A stretch of DNA of 64,000 nucleotides from Hymenolepis diminuta (GCA_900708905.1 CAADRB010000060.1:667107-731106); one strand, 5' to 3'; positions 46,815 to 59,505 are shown, numbered from the stretch's first letter. Notes: generated by a model not told the origin, from the letters alone. Translations and numbers: made by a program.

Positions 46815-46924
46815 CTGCCCATTTGCAAAAATAAATTTTAAAAGAAAATGGGAAATATATAGATTTAAAATTTAATTTTGTCTCATAACAACATACGAAG
46901 CTCAGACATCTCAACTCCGAAAAT

Positions 46925-47010
46925 AATCCAAAATTGTTGAAATACGTTCGTTTGACTGAAGGTCGATCACCATTCCCTTCACTTGATTTAAATTATATTT
47001 CATTTATACC
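46925..47010 (-). promoter_or_regulatory. Candidate unit A promoter/5' UTR block
   Basis: The core GACTGAAGGTCGATCACCAT (about 46958-46977) recurs as a close match near 55446-55465 upstream of the decayed unit C head exon. Conservation next to both first exons suggests a promoter or 5' UTR element. No TATA box is evident. Confidence 0.35.
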
Positions 47011-47161
47011 TTAATGGATACAATAAAAAATAACAAACAATTAAAAAATTCCATAATTTATAATTGGATTAGTACAATTATTGGGTTATATTATAATATA
47101 AACAGTTATATAACGTTATGTTTATCTACGTATATTTTAATCAAATTAAACCATCAAATTC

Positions 47162-47176
47162 CCAACTTACAGATCT
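47162..47176 (-). pseudogene. Duplicate of the ATGA start exon with ATCT
   Basis: Minus strand reads CAG-ATCT-GTAAGTTGGG, the same context as the unit A start exon but without an ATG. Could be a lost start exon or a 4-base non-coding microexon. Confidence 0.35.
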
Positions 47177-47469
47177 GAAAAAAGAAAAACAGTAATAAAA
47201 TCAATTTTAAACAGAGGAATCATCTCTTTAAATTTGAAATTATGTGAACTGTTTGCTTAAAACTAAATCCTGCTGTCCTGATAGAGGAAAAATAAAAAAA
47301 ATTTCCAAATAGTTGTGTTAAATTATCAAAATTTCGTGATACACAGATTGTCAAATTTCAATCTTATAGGGATTTTATCAGCATAAATGGTAATAGTTAA
47401 TAGGCCAGACTAGCCTATAGGTAATAGTTAATTTTTCACTTGTTTCTCTCAAATTTTTTGTATGCGTTC

Positions 47470-47590
47470 TATGCCTATCGTTGCTCATCCTGTCAGCAAA
47501 ACGACCAGCCGCATTGGTTAAGTTTAGCACATAAAATAGTTAATAGAACTGGAGGTTCTATCTTAGGAGTCTCAGTATTGCTAACCCTTA
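47470..47590 (+). repeat. SINE-like copy, body fragment
   Basis: Contains GACCAGCCGCATTGGTTAAG followed by TTTAGCACATA, parallel to the 50.8-kb body. Confidence 0.4.
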
Positions 47591-47734
47591 CACCAATGAT
47601 AAGCGTTATAGAACGCCTACTTGAATAGACTTGGGTAGAAAAACTTGCAGTTTAATTGACCCCCTCAAACTATGAGGAACAAATCATCTTAAACTGAAAT
47701 TTATTCAGTATTAAATCCACTTTAATATTTGCGC

Positions 47735-48125
47735 TATAGCCAGCAGATGTCTATCATTACCTAGCGATTAGAAATGATTGACTGACGATAAGATCTCCAC
47801 TACAGTGTCCACAGACGGTCCCTCTTTGTGTTTGCGTGTTTACACATATATACCTAAACGGATGTCTATCACTACGCCTAGACGCCGAAAACGGGACATG
47901 ACTGATGTCCAACGAAGAAATGTTTTATATGTAAACCTAATTTACTTATAAGTAGATTGAAGATGGCTTGTTACCTACTTCCGAATTGATCCGCCGACAT
48001 GTGTGACTTGACTTATTCCATCTATCCGATCGATGTGGCACCGATAGATCTTCTCACATTATTAGAATTTAAAATATGTAACATAATTTGACTGTTTTAC
48101 GTCATTAACTTCTAGTTACAGCAAT
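47735..48125 (+). repeat. Dispersed repeat II, copy 2
   Basis: Direct-orientation partner of 32385-32960, just upstream of the unit A start. Confidence 0.6.
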
Positions 48126-50714
48126 TTATTATATATATCTAATATCCCTTAAAATGTAAAAATTATACCGTTTTGTGTAAGAATACATTACTAAACACAA
48201 TCAACTAAAATGAATTCAATTATGCTTTAAATCAATTGAAATTTCACACGTATAGCAACTTCACTAGTCTTGGACAATTTAGTAAATATAACCAAATGAT
48301 GATTACGTGATAAATCTTCCAGTTTGACTATCTTATTTCCGGAAATCAGGTATTTAGTATAATCTATTTGAATGCAAAGTTGGAAAGTTAATTTTCCCTT
48401 TTGGACAATCTCATAGTTCTTTTTTAAATATTAAATTCGATTTTAAAGTATCCGAGCGTCTGAGTAAATTATCGACTTTTACTCAAATATTTGAAATCCC
48501 AATATGGCAATTTAATTCATTTATATTTAATTTTGTTAAGTTTTTAAATAAGCTATTAAAATATTTTAGGACTAATTTATTCGGTTAAAAAATTGTGTTT
48601 TCTGTATTGCTAAATGTGCATTCAATTTATCAGGTAAGCCTAAATTATTTAAGAGTTCATCACCTGATATTAAAGTAGATTTATTTATAATATTAAAGAA
48701 GAATGAAGTCTTAATATAAAATAAAGAAATTTAACATTGCCATTCACTTGAAACAGAACTGATAAGCCGAATGATGAACATCGATCAGTCTAGAAGGAAT
48801 TAAGCGGCTAATTCAACACCTTCATTATGTAAGCAGCAACCGAGTTGCTGTTAAGAGGTGGACGTAGACTCACATTCTCGCCTGCCTAAATAAACGAACA
48901 CGTGGCTTTATTCACAGCGGACCAATGGTTAAACCAAATCAGAGAAAACGGTGGCCATTGCCAAGATCAGAACCTATAACTATCCTCATGCTCTTGCTGA
49001 GAGAACTAAATATGTTCACAAGACAAAACGGTTACTCTCTCACTTTCTGGATTGTTTATGCTTCTTGATCATTAACTCCCTTTTCACACATCTCATAGAC
49101 ATTTCGTCTATTGATATTAACTTGCCCTGTCTATGCGATGCTCCTATGATATTGGTTGGATCACCGTTCCTCGGACGCAGTGATCAGCAGGGATTTTCCG
49201 TGCTCACTCTCCATTTTTTTTTAAATAGTGGTTGAAATGCTACATATTGGAATGTCAGGGTCAGTGGTGACAAATTTAAGATCAGAAGAAAGGTAACCCA
49301 ATTTGCCGTCCTTATACAACATTTCATGCATTTGCATACATTCCTATACATAGATCAGTTTAAGTCTCTATATTTAAACATTCAGAGGCGTTTATTTTTG
49401 GGTCAATATTGGTATTTGTTTGTTTTAATGTGCAAGATTCTGTTTTATTATGTGGAGTAATAGGGGAACGTACTTAGATACATTCATTCAAAACTAATGG
49501 GGACTTTAGAATGGAGGAAATTTTTTACGTAAAAGGCAGCAACATAAGTCCATTTTTAGCCTTATCCCAAGTTCAGAATTCAAAAATAACGTATCCTGAT
49601 ATAATAGCGTAGAAACCGGGAGTGCACAAAAGAGAATTTAAATGCAATAACTGACATACAACAATGAGACTAAGCACAATGAGAAGATTTCAGTAAAAGT
49701 TGTTTCTCACAATTCTAAAATAGCGTCTTTATAAGTTATTGGGTATTAAAAAAGATCCGGAAGTAGACGATATATAACTGTGGATTTGAGTAAGAGCGTA
49801 TTTCGTATTAGCCCACTTACCTGCTCAATTACAATAAAAAATAGGATTATTAACTATATTTAATCATATTTATTAAATTATTACAACTTGCCAAATACAG
49901 AAATTGTGAGATGAAAATAGTCTAGACATTGTTTTTATATGAGAATTGATCTTTTACTGCTTATTTCTAGTTAAATGCCGCAAAAATTGCGAAATAAAAA
50001 CATATTAAAGCGGTATTAATACACTAAAAGTACCTTATTTACTCTTTATATATAATTATATCGATTTTAAAATTAATCATGTTTAATATTTGAAAATCAA
50101 AGCTCCAAATAAACTTACATTATAATTTGGTCAAAGATAAATGGCCAAATCTTATACTTTTGCTTCAATTACAACAAAATGAATATGATGACGAAAATCC
50201 ATAATGTAAAAGTTAAATTAATATCTTAGATGTCAAATTATGGATTCAAACAAATAGAACTAATAATAACAATAATAATAGTAGTCACAATTCGAAGAGC
50301 ATCAATGCAACCTCTAGATTTGAATACGGTTTTAAAAATGTGACCTTCTGCAGACCCAGAGACGATCTCAGATGCAATGCAAAGATAATCAAAAAACAAT
50401 TTAACTGCCCCGGTTCAAAGTATTTCAGATATCTTCACATAATGAGTATCAGTCTTTGTTTAAATGTTTTCCAGATTATCGAAAGAATCACCTATTAAAT
50501 CATTAAAATGAGGATAAAGTTGGTAGACTTCCAAATTCCTCACACAATTCTTAAATATCAAAAAACCTTGTTGTAGCAACGATAAAATTTATATTTCTTT
50601 ACCTGAAAGTTCAAAAGATTTGTCAGAATTGAAGTCGCTGTCTCCCTTTCCTTCCGACCACTTTGATGGAATGTAAAAGGCTCACCTCGAAATAGAACGC
50701 CTACTACTAACAGA
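48126..50714. other. Non-coding stretch between unit A and unit C
   Basis: AT-rich, no supported gene. The open frame at 48951-49235 has no recognisable feature. Confidence 0.5.
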
Positions 50715-50925
50715 ACCCCTTCAGCATCAGTTGCGCACTAGTCTCCGTAAAGTTTGCCATGTCAGAGGTCGCGGGTTCGGTTCCCATCGGCCGCATCCGA
50801 GCAGCGGAATAGCCAGTCGCGCTGGTTAAGTCTGGCCAATATAGAGGATGGCGGGATTCGACCCTCTCATCAGGGAGGTCCCATGATACCACTCGCTACC
50901 CTAGGTGAATATTAAAAAATTACTT
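50715..50925 (+). repeat. tRNA-derived SINE-like element, best copy
   Basis: Contains CAGTTGCGCACTAGTCTC (A-box-like, initiator-tRNA-like) and 35 bases later GGTCGCGGGTTCGGTTCCC (B-box-like). It continues into a body with GCTGGTTAAGTCTGGCCAAT and GGGATTCGACCCTC. The tRNA stems do not pair well, so this is not a tRNA gene. Confidence 0.55.
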
Positions 50926-51171
50926 TCCTAAATGAGCTATGGACCAGAAAATTTTAATAGATAGCTGATATAATCTAACGTTTACCAAGGGACAGTGTAG
51001 AATGTAGACAGAGGGAGTATTTGCCCATTGGGAGGGACACTGTAAATTTAAAATATGGTAATATAACTTCAATCTAACGGACTAGAGTGCATCAATTTAG
51101 AATTAAAAAATTTTTTTAGTTTATTTTAAATGAAAAACAGCCAGATCAATGTAAGTGTAAAAAAATCGTAC

Positions 51172-51258
51172 CTTGGTGAACGTCTTTTACACGTAAATTA
51201 AATTTTCCCGGTAGTATAAAATGCTGTTCACAGAAATCACAAGTATGGCTTCCCATAT
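51172..51258 (-). pseudogene. Unit C finger with His1 to Arg and lost acceptor
   Basis: Open frame of the standard 87 bp, donor gtacga, but the acceptor AG is AA and the first histidine codon reads CGT. Confidence 0.55.
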
Positions 51259-51335
51259 TTGCAAAAAGGAACAAACGGAGTGGACTGACGATCGGAGCAA
51301 AAGAATGAAGTACTAGGGAGTTAATAAAATTTTAC

Positions 51336-51422
51336 TTCTGTGAACATCATCCACATGTTTCAGGAGGCCAGTCTGACAGACGAAGGTTTTTTTGCAATCC
51401 GAACAGGCAAGTTGTCTTAAAT
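51336..51422 (-). CDS. Unit C intact finger, CQTGLLK
   Basis: Four ligands, helix CQTGLLK, linker N-L-R-Q-L-A. Paralogue of unit A finger 9. Acceptor tgtag, donor gtaaaa (weak). Confidence 0.6.
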
Positions 51423-52689
51423 CTACAAAACGGCAATGAATTAACTCACGAATTCTTCCGAACGGCCTCATAAATTTATCACATTTGCAATACGCCAAAA
51501 TCGGAAGACATACACTTCTAATATTTTTAGTATTAAAAGGCTTCTTGATCAGGTACATATTATAATTAAAGCCAAAAATATAATTTCTTGGAGAGAAGAT
51601 TGAAGTATTTCAACTCAAAGTAGATTTATTTCTTTAAAAAATTAATAAAAAGCCTCATCATTATAATACGCGCTTGAATTTTAACCCACAGCCATACGAA
51701 TGTCAGTTCCGTCAATAGTAGCTGTCAAGCGATTTGTGTGATCGAAGACTTGGAGACGAGCTGCAGGATGGCAATTGTTCATTCGAAGACAAAGCGTGGG
51801 CTCTGTGATGTTGAATCATGTCTGTCGGCGTCCTATCAAAACCCCTCATATGCTGTTCTTATATTCACTACCGATTCATATCTTCCCTCTTAGGGTTTAA
51901 CTCCTGCCTACATTGGCTTAGCCGCGAAAATTCACTGAAGCTATCATTCTATTACATTATTGCATTACACCGATCCGAAATATATTAAATTCTTATTGTT
52001 TCAGTCAAATCCCTCACTATGAATACCCTAAAGGCAAAGAATTTAACTGCATCACAAAAATTGGTATCATTTGGAATAAATTTTTCGCATTTCTAAAGAT
52101 TTTACCACAAAACATCAGAACAATTTTGATTTGAGCATAAATAACTCAAGTATAAATGGCACATATAGAGGCTGCCACCTATGGTTATGATCTCTTCAGT
52201 AGCACCTTATTTAATCACTCAATCGTGTCCCATCTTTTATGAGTGCCCGGTAGGGGATTAGATCCAATCAGTGTTTAAGGTGACAGGGATACTGTTCAGG
52301 TGCCCTACTAACCTGCGGCATTGGATTTCCGACATACTCGTACTTTTATCTCTCTCCTGCTCTTTAAATTCAGACAATTTATGCCTTCATATTGCGTACC
52401 TTTTCTCTAATAAACTCTGCCTATGCTCTGACCATTTACACAAGTTAGGATTAAAAACCGATAGAAAGCCGAAAAATTAAACTACAAGTTGCAGAGTTGT
52501 TGGTTTGTTTCGAGATGAGCAATTCCTGAATTTGTCTCTAAATATATATGCGGATGCACGCCATTACTGACAGCTTAAGAAGTATTCAGGATGAAAAATT
52601 TTACTAGTCCACCGGTTTAATCTTCTACATCAATACACAGCAAAGTTGATTAGAAGTGGATAAGTAGTTTGCACAAAGTGAACGCCTAT

Positions 52690-52759
52690 TTCTATGAATC
52701 AAATCCACATGAAACTGGAGACCGCGTTTATAGCCAAAGGCTCTGTCGCATTCGTCACA
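52690..52759 (-). pseudogene. Unit C SKQ-like finger without donor
   Basis: Ligands C-x2-C and both histidines remain, helix YKRGLQF. The donor GT is AT, and the LKPF part of the exon is replaced so that the only acceptor abuts the first cysteine. Confidence 0.6.
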
Positions 52760-53100
52760 CTGAAAAGAATATGTAATAGCCATACTGTCAAGGTGGAAAT
52801 ATTATTTCCATGTGGGAAAAATATTCTATTGAAAATTTCCTTTTGAGAAAATAACATTTGTCTTATTTATGTCTGCTCGATTTCTCGTGAACCTAATAGC
52901 ATATGTCATGTGCCTAACTTACTTGTGTGATGTCCCTCTCATCTTTGTCTGGAACAGGAATGTCGGCTCATGAGCCATAAAATGCACGATAATTAATAAT
53001 ACAATTAGGCCGATCGTTTGCCATTGCTGCGGTTACATTAATTGAAGGGAAACATAAATAAAGTTATAATTAGATTATCTACTTGTCAAAAGAGGCTTAC

Positions 53101-53187
53101 TTTCATGCACCACTTTCACATGCACGTTGAGTTTGTACCTTCTAGAGAAGGATGTTTTACACATATCACACTTGAAATCCTTCACGT
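53101..53187 (-). CDS. Unit C intact finger, RRYKLNV
   Basis: Four ligands, linker N-V-K-D-F, helix RRYKLNV, acceptor tgtag, donor gtaagc. Separated from the previous exon by only about 100 bp. Confidence 0.6.
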
Positions 53188-53290
53188 CTACAAAATGAAG
53201 AGAAAATTTGTTAAAGATAAAAGTAACAATCTATTGAAAGGATAACACAATGGAAGAAATGGAGGTAGAATGATTAAACGGAATGCTTAC

Positions 53291-53368
53291 TTTCGTGAAC
53301 ACTCTGTACATGTTTTCTGATAGTGTAAGCTTGCACGAAGGATTTTGAACATATCTTGCAAATGGAGT
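53291..53368 (-). CDS. Unit C intact 78-bp finger exon
   Basis: Four ligands, helix QAYTIRK with isoleucine as core residue, acceptor tgcag, donor gtaagc. Confidence 0.6.
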
Positions 53369-53927
53369 CTGCAAAATAAAGGGGAGGATAAAGCTAATTT
53401 GAGATAGTTGGGCAAACTTTCCACCATTCATTTTTCGTTTTAACTGCCCATTAAAATAGTGATAACCCATACTGTCTACATTTGCAGACTCTGCCTATTT
53501 TCCAGGACTCATTAGCTAACATTGATCTAGGTCGGTCGACTGTTAGAACTGCACATAAAACCAGCTCACGAATTTGATAAAATGGACGCACTCAGTTTCC
53601 CCTCCGACCTCTGAATTTAGCTACATTGGAACTGGCGGTTAAGAGGCTTTAGGATGAGCCCTTAGCAGACTCTCGTAAGCAATGACTCATTTGTATTCCT
53701 CTAACTCTTCCTCCTTTATCTAGGTTAGACAATGCCCTTAGTCTTACCATCTTTGTAACTATGTATAGTTATTAGTCGCTATATAATGTGAATAAATGCA
53801 TTGTCTCCAAACTTCTATTTGAATACTAAAAGCGGCATTAATTCAGACTGGATTAATAACAGTAGTGCCATACTCTTATTCAAATTAAAAGTAAAAATTG
53901 AGATTAACTCTTTGAAAGGTTGTTCAC

Positions 53928-54011
53928 ATTTATGGACAAAGTTTTGATATTGAAGTTCTTCGATTTGAGAGAAGGATTTTTTGCAAACATCACATTGGGA
54001 AGATGCCAAGT
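53928..54011 (-). pseudogene. Unit C finger-1 copy lacking His1
   Basis: 84 bp, one codon shorter than unit A finger 1. Cysteines and last histidine are present; the first histidine is missing (Q-Y-Q-N). Acceptor tgtag; weak donor gtgaac. Confidence 0.55.
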
Positions 54012-54329
54012 CTACAAATGAAATGGAAGATTAAATTACCAAGGGAAATTCTGCATACCTGAAGTGTCTTCTGTAAAGTAACTTCTGCCTGCTGTAAGAC
54101 ATTATTCATTTACACAAATCTAATACTGCAACCGTGTTGGTCCGTAAAGTTAGGGACTTCTGTAAACTTCCAAAGCCCGGTAAGAAAAGTGTTAACAACG
54201 CTTTAATTAGGTAGAGAAACGATATCCTGCAGCCGATCTTACGAGAAACAAACATCTCTTGTTGAACAGAATTAACTAGGGTAGCTGGTAACTAAAAAAC
54301 TGGATGTGCCCAGATGAGAACTGATTTTG

Positions 54330-54405
54330 TGACCTCTAACGTGGCCAAATACATCGGGTAAACTGGGCTAATAAAGGGGTGACGGAATTCGAGTTTCTCC
54401 ACACA
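54330..54405 (+). repeat. SINE-like copy, fragment
   Basis: Shares TGGGCTAATAAAG and GGAATTCGAGTTTCTC with the 62.8-kb copy. Located between two unit C exons. Confidence 0.4.
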
Positions 54406-54867
54406 ACATGAACTTTTCATGTATCTTTAAAGTAATTAGCTTATGAGCACATTTTTTAAATTTGTTCATTTGAATCAGCAAGACCAAATCCATTTGCACC
54501 CAGCAAACTATACCAATCTTACATTTGACAGATATCCATTTAATAAACTTCATCTGTCTGCTACCAAACCTCCACTGTTTTCTTTTTGATATTTATCAAT
54601 AAAACTCTGGACTGAGGCATCTTGACTATTAGAAATAAGCTGAATTTGCAGAGTCTAAGATTGGAAGGAAGATAGCCCAAAGAAAGGCAGCCATACCACC
54701 CTTCTCAATATGTAAAACTTATAACTTGTCGTCTCTACCTAATCTGTAAGTTGACAATATTTAAATATTAGGTGTAATCCTCTTTCGCTGAATCTGCAAA
54801 ATCAGCGTCAAGGTTGTGAAATACAATACAATGGTTTTCTGCCAAAAAAGACTCACGGAATGCATAC

Positions 54868-54945
54868 CCGTGTCGTTCGGTTTTGTATTAGCATGACGAT
54901 CAAATGTAGGATGAATCTCCTAAGGTTCAGTCACAGCTAATGGAT
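54868..54945 (-). pseudogene. Unit C relic of the SUMO-motif head exon
   Basis: Aligns with 46452-46532: P-L-A-V-T-E-P, then a TAG stop, then D-R-H-A-N-T-K-P-N-D-T. Both SUMO-type lysine motifs are destroyed; acceptor is TG. Donor gtatgc remains. Confidence 0.6.
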
Positions 54946-55306
54946 CATATACAAAAAAGAAAATAAGTGCAAATACTAGACTCAGCTATTCCGCCCACCC
55001 TTTTTAAATAAGAATAATTTTCCACTTCAGGGAAGGTGTAACATTTTAAAATGAAGCAGTATCCACGTAATTGTTCAAAAGTATTTTAACCACAAAATAA
55101 TACCTGCCACGTAATTCACTAATGTGACACTGATAATAACCATAAATAACAATAAATCAATTATATTTATTTTATAAACTCAATACAGTCCGCAAGAACC
55201 GTTTAATAACTAATTTCCACTTAAATATAATTCATTAGTGAACAATACGTATCTCTAGATTTGCAGAAGAAAGTATTTCGTCTTAAATAATTAATCAACT
55301 TATCTG

Positions 55307-58300
55307 ATGTAAAAATTTTATTTTCAAAGAAAAAAAGAAAATACCAGATGGTAATATTTATTGTTATTTCATTGTGACATACTAAACATAGGCCTTTTTA
55401 GAAAGAAATTATAAGAGACTGCTTGAAATGCTCTGAATATAGCTGAAGGTCAATCACGATTGCTCTCATATGATTTTGATTACTCTGCAATCTTATATCT
55501 AGCTTAATATTTATTAATGAAGAACATCATATAATTTAAGACATAGTGGTAGAAAAGTTGTTATAGTATGACTTCTGATTTGTTTTATGTAGTTTTATTT
55601 GAATTTTTATATATTTAGATTTTAAGTTTGGATATTATTTAAAATTAGTAGTATATCTGATTATGAGCTCTAATGATGCTGATTGTTAACAATAAATGGA
55701 TACAAATATCGAAATTACTGTAGGCATGTTTTACTCAGTAAAACTAATACATTTTCTCCCCAGTTCCGAGCAATGCCTTCGAAAATTCTCTTAAATGTAT
55801 TTTTAAAAAGAAAATGGAGAAACTCCAAAAGCGAGATTGGAAATTAATTAGTGAAGTTGGATTTTGTGAAAAAATCGTAATTTGCAGGGATGCCTTTAAT
55901 TTTATTCTACTTCATTTGGTACGGGTCAGCACCTTACCAAAATTATTAACATTTTAAGGATAACTCTCTATGCATTTTCCAGAATTACCTTTCATTCGCA
56001 TTCTCCACGATAATACCTCAGTTTTTTCGCCCACGAAGTTGGAGCGACTTCATTTACGTCCCTATGACGCATAACCCCTGTCTGACATGTCTAAACGCGT
56101 CCGTCGATTTCGTCTCTTCTATAACCGTCTCGCTTCACATAAAAGGCACATCTGGGCTCATGCTCTGGTGTGGCCTTACCCAGGTGACTCATAAAGCTAC
56201 CCTTGTTTTCCAGACAAAAACAACACACACTGGTCAGTGCGGGCTCCTACACTTCCTGTTCATCTCCTCTCTTCCTCAGCACGCTGTTCTACCTCTTTCT
56301 CTCCCTCTCTCTGTTACTCATTGTGGTTTCCTTGAATACATGTTTGGTCTACTCAACTCTTGGTGTTCTGCTTCACGATTGTTGTTGGCTCTTACTCAAA
56401 CAGCTACGAATTGGTGACTGTTATTGTTGTCGTAGTTTGTTAGCTGCAAACCGTTGGTTATTAACTAACTCCAACACATTCATCTAATTACGTGCCATTA
56501 TTAAAGCTCTTTTTTCACATTGTGTGCATGATCGTTTAACTCCTGAAAGTTAAGCTTTTAAAATTCTATATTTAAAATTATATGTACAATAGGGTTCCTT
56601 TGCATTCAATAAATTCATGTTATACTTTCCGTCTGTTTACCTCGAGTTTGTGAATGTATCGCTTTTATTGTTTGCCCGTCGCAAATACAGATTTTAATAC
56701 GAAAACATAATTAACTATAAGTATGTGATATGATTCCCCTCCCCCTTCTTAGTTGTCAACCGACATTCAGATTTCCTAATTAACAGCTCCAGTAACAAGT
56801 ACAAACCGATTTAACCCTAAATCCGTTAGAGACACATGTTTTTAGTTTAAATTTATTCCTATTCAACCGATAACTCTAATAGCTGAGGTCATTTACTTGC
56901 TCTGCATCCGGTAAAAGCAACAAAAGAAAAAAACGTGACTTATTGTTTGTTAGATCCGCAAGAAGAGATCCGGGTAAGACCCCTATGTTTCACAGCGCCA
57001 TGAAAAACGCGTAAGGATGGTAGCTAACATACGTCCAGATAATCGCGTTTTGCTATCAAAAATAAGAATGTCTTAAAATCTTATGTAGAATTAACTTTTT
57101 TTGTTATAAAAAAAGCTTGAATGGTGAGATTTAATTTTTATTTATTTAGATATACAAAAGATCACAGATAGAAGCCTTTTTATTGCTACACAAGTGTCCC
57201 TCGGTTGCATAATTGGACTCCTTTATGCAAAAGCTCTCATCCAAAGCATAATTCGGGGGATGTTTACACTTCTTAAAAAATATTTACCAGCGAAATATGA
57301 AAAGCAAATTGGGAATCTCTGCCTCTTCTTCCGTACAGCCTATTCTTTGCGATCTTGAGAGGGATTGGTTGATGATCAGCTGCCAAGACTTGTGCTAGGC
57401 ATTTAAATAGACGTTGGTTTTCAAGAGCACAGATTAGCATTCATTTGAATTTTCATCCTCTCATTTGTTTAAAATTTTCCTGGTTGCATCCGAACTGATT
57501 ACATCTACAAGGTTACAAGGCCGCTCGGTAGCAAACGCTAGCAATATTTTCTCTTTTAATGCTGAGGAAAGCGGGATAGAATCAAATTAGGTGAATCTAG
57601 AATACCACAGCTCACCAGAATTAAACAAAATGGAAATCTAAAATTTGGAATCTAATTTTTTGGTGACAATAAGAATGAAAATTAACAACACTAACTTCCC
57701 TTCTGTTTCATATTTGATGTTCAGGTTTTGTTTTCTTTTCGAGCAAGTCCTGCACAGATAAGCCTTTTTGTTTAACCTTAGCAATCCTCTTAGGAAGTCC
57801 GACTGGCCGCTGACAGGTACAGCTAGCCCTAGCAGAATTGTCTAGTCTAAATTTGCCCCAAAATTAGCTAGGCTATGTCCAAAGTAGCAAGAACAAAAGA
57901 GGTATGGGGTGGAGAGAATTTATCTATAACAATAATGTGTTAGTAAAAAGTAGAAAATATTAGTAAAATATTCATGAGTATTAGTATCATCCACAATGCA
58001 GCAAAATTTAGAGAAGTTTTAATCATGGTAATGCATTTGAACACGAGGAATAATTGGATAATTTCCTTAAATATAAACGAGAAGCGGCAGAAAAGAAACA
58101 GACAACAGAGTTAGGCATCAAATTGGTCTACTTTCTCATAACTACCTCTAATTCCAATTCAGTGGTTTGGCTTCTCGGTATCCTGGATTAGGTCACGTCT
58201 ACGATATTCAATGCTAATTGATCAATTAATTTAATTAAGTGGTTGACCATACCACCTTTTTGTATTTATATCCTCGCTAGATAAGTGCAGCTTTATTTCC

Positions 58301-58971
58301 CGGCGAATTATTCTTTCTTCAGATGCCTTTAAGTGATTCATTCAAATTCAGCCTGTCACTCCGTCTCGCATGTTTAACTTTGTGACATTTTTCATTTTGA
58401 CTTCAATGGGCACATTTTTTCCTTGTGTCCACGTTTGCCACATAAATTGTATGTGAGATCTAAAAGAACAAAACCGGGCAAAACGTAAATCATTGCAAAG
58501 TCAGCATTCAATTCGACTTTCACTGGGAGAAGAAATACTCTGGGATACAGTTTCACTAGAAACTCGCCTCGCCTAAGGTGCTCACAAGATTCTAGATGAG
58601 TTGTTTCACTGTCACACGGATGTTCACGTTCATTAGCAAGATCCTCTCATGATTTTACCACTTTCCTCGAGGAATCGATAACAGACATTAGATTGACAAA
58701 GTTCTCGAAGACCGCACAAAAATAGCAAACATTTGAAATGATCTGTAGGGGGCCACCAGATTGTTGAGGGTCACCAGTTTGTAGGTGAAATCGCCAACAG
58801 TAAATGAAAGAAAAGGAACGCCGAGGAATGCGTAGGCCAGGTTATATTGAAGTAAGCTCAGTACAGAGTCTCAAGGAAAAATAGGGAACTGGAGGATTGA
58901 ACGACGAGAGATGGGACTGGCGAGCTGGGGTCCACCCTGTTCGTATGTGTGTTTCATGGGAGGCTATTTAT
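55307..58971. other. Non-coding stretch right of unit C
   Basis: Contains the promoter-like match near 55446 and the LTR-like fragment at 57.8 kb. The overlapping open frames at 56064-56487 are pyrimidine-rich, low in coding character and probably not genes. Confidence 0.5.
57800..57905 (-). repeat. LTR-like dispersed repeat, copy 3 (fragment)
   Basis: Shares the core AAAATTAGCTAGGCTA and following bases with the other two copies. Confidence 0.45.
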
Positions 58972-59132
58972 NNNNNNNNNNNNNNNNNNNNNNNNNNNNN
59001 NNNNNNNNNNNNNNNNNNNNNNNNNNNNNNNNNNNNNNNNNNNNNNNNNNNNNNNNNNNNNNNNNNNNNNNNNNNNNNNNNNNNNNNNNNNNNNNNNNNN
59101 NNNNNNNNNNNNNNNNNNNNNNNNNNNNNNNN
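58972..59132. other. Assembly gap of 161 N
   Basis: Lies in non-coding sequence left of LSM11; nothing recognisable abuts it. Confidence 0.95.
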
Positions 59133-59505
59133 ATAATTAAATTTGGTGATAATTAGGAAGGCTGTAAGATAAAATATTTCAGAAGAGGGATTCATCCTAC
59201 AGATCCTTCAAAATGACAGAAAAATAGAATTCAAAGCAAGTACTCGTACGACAAGCATAGGTCATCCATTCTTCAACATGTTTTCTGGATGAAGAATAAA
59301 GCATTTTGGAGTTCAGAGTTAGCATTTCATAAAATATTTCCCTCATGTCAGAATAATATTTCCACATTGACAACAGTAAATTAAACGTGAACCTGCTATT
59401 CCATTGAGATAATTCCTTATAGTTGCATGTAACTACCACCAATTTGATTTTTATTCTTGTAAATCATGCCTCAAAAAAACGCTTACTTGTAACAAAATTG
59501 TAGCA

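Larger units (their letters stand above)
51172..54945 (-). pseudogene. Unit C: decayed head and finger copy upstream of unit A
   Basis: Exon positions in transcript order: 54945-54868 (head exon relic), 54011-53928, 53368-53291, 53187-53101, 52759-52690, 51422-51336, 51258-51172. The head has a stop and no acceptor AG, and the site corresponding to the ATGA exon (about 55296-55306) is deleted. Three fingers are intact. No terminal exon lies before unit A begins. Because all exons are phase 1-1, intact ones could still be spliced into a readthrough transcript toward unit A; this is untested. Confidence 0.65.

Noticed and set aside
50755..50790. tRNA gene
   Set aside because: A- and B-box-like sequences are present but the acceptor, D and anticodon stems do not pair; better explained as a SINE head.
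1..54945. BTB, ZAD, KRAB or SCAN domain partner for the fingers
   Set aside because: No exon with these signatures was recognised on either strand near any unit.
56064..56487. Two overlapping open frames in a pyrimidine-rich stretch
   Set aside because: Low-complexity Leu/Ser-rich translation, no homology pattern, and resemblance to non-coding sequence near 7.1 kb.
58897..59195. Open frames across the 161-N gap
   Set aside because: They consist mostly of undetermined residues; an artefact of reading through Ns.
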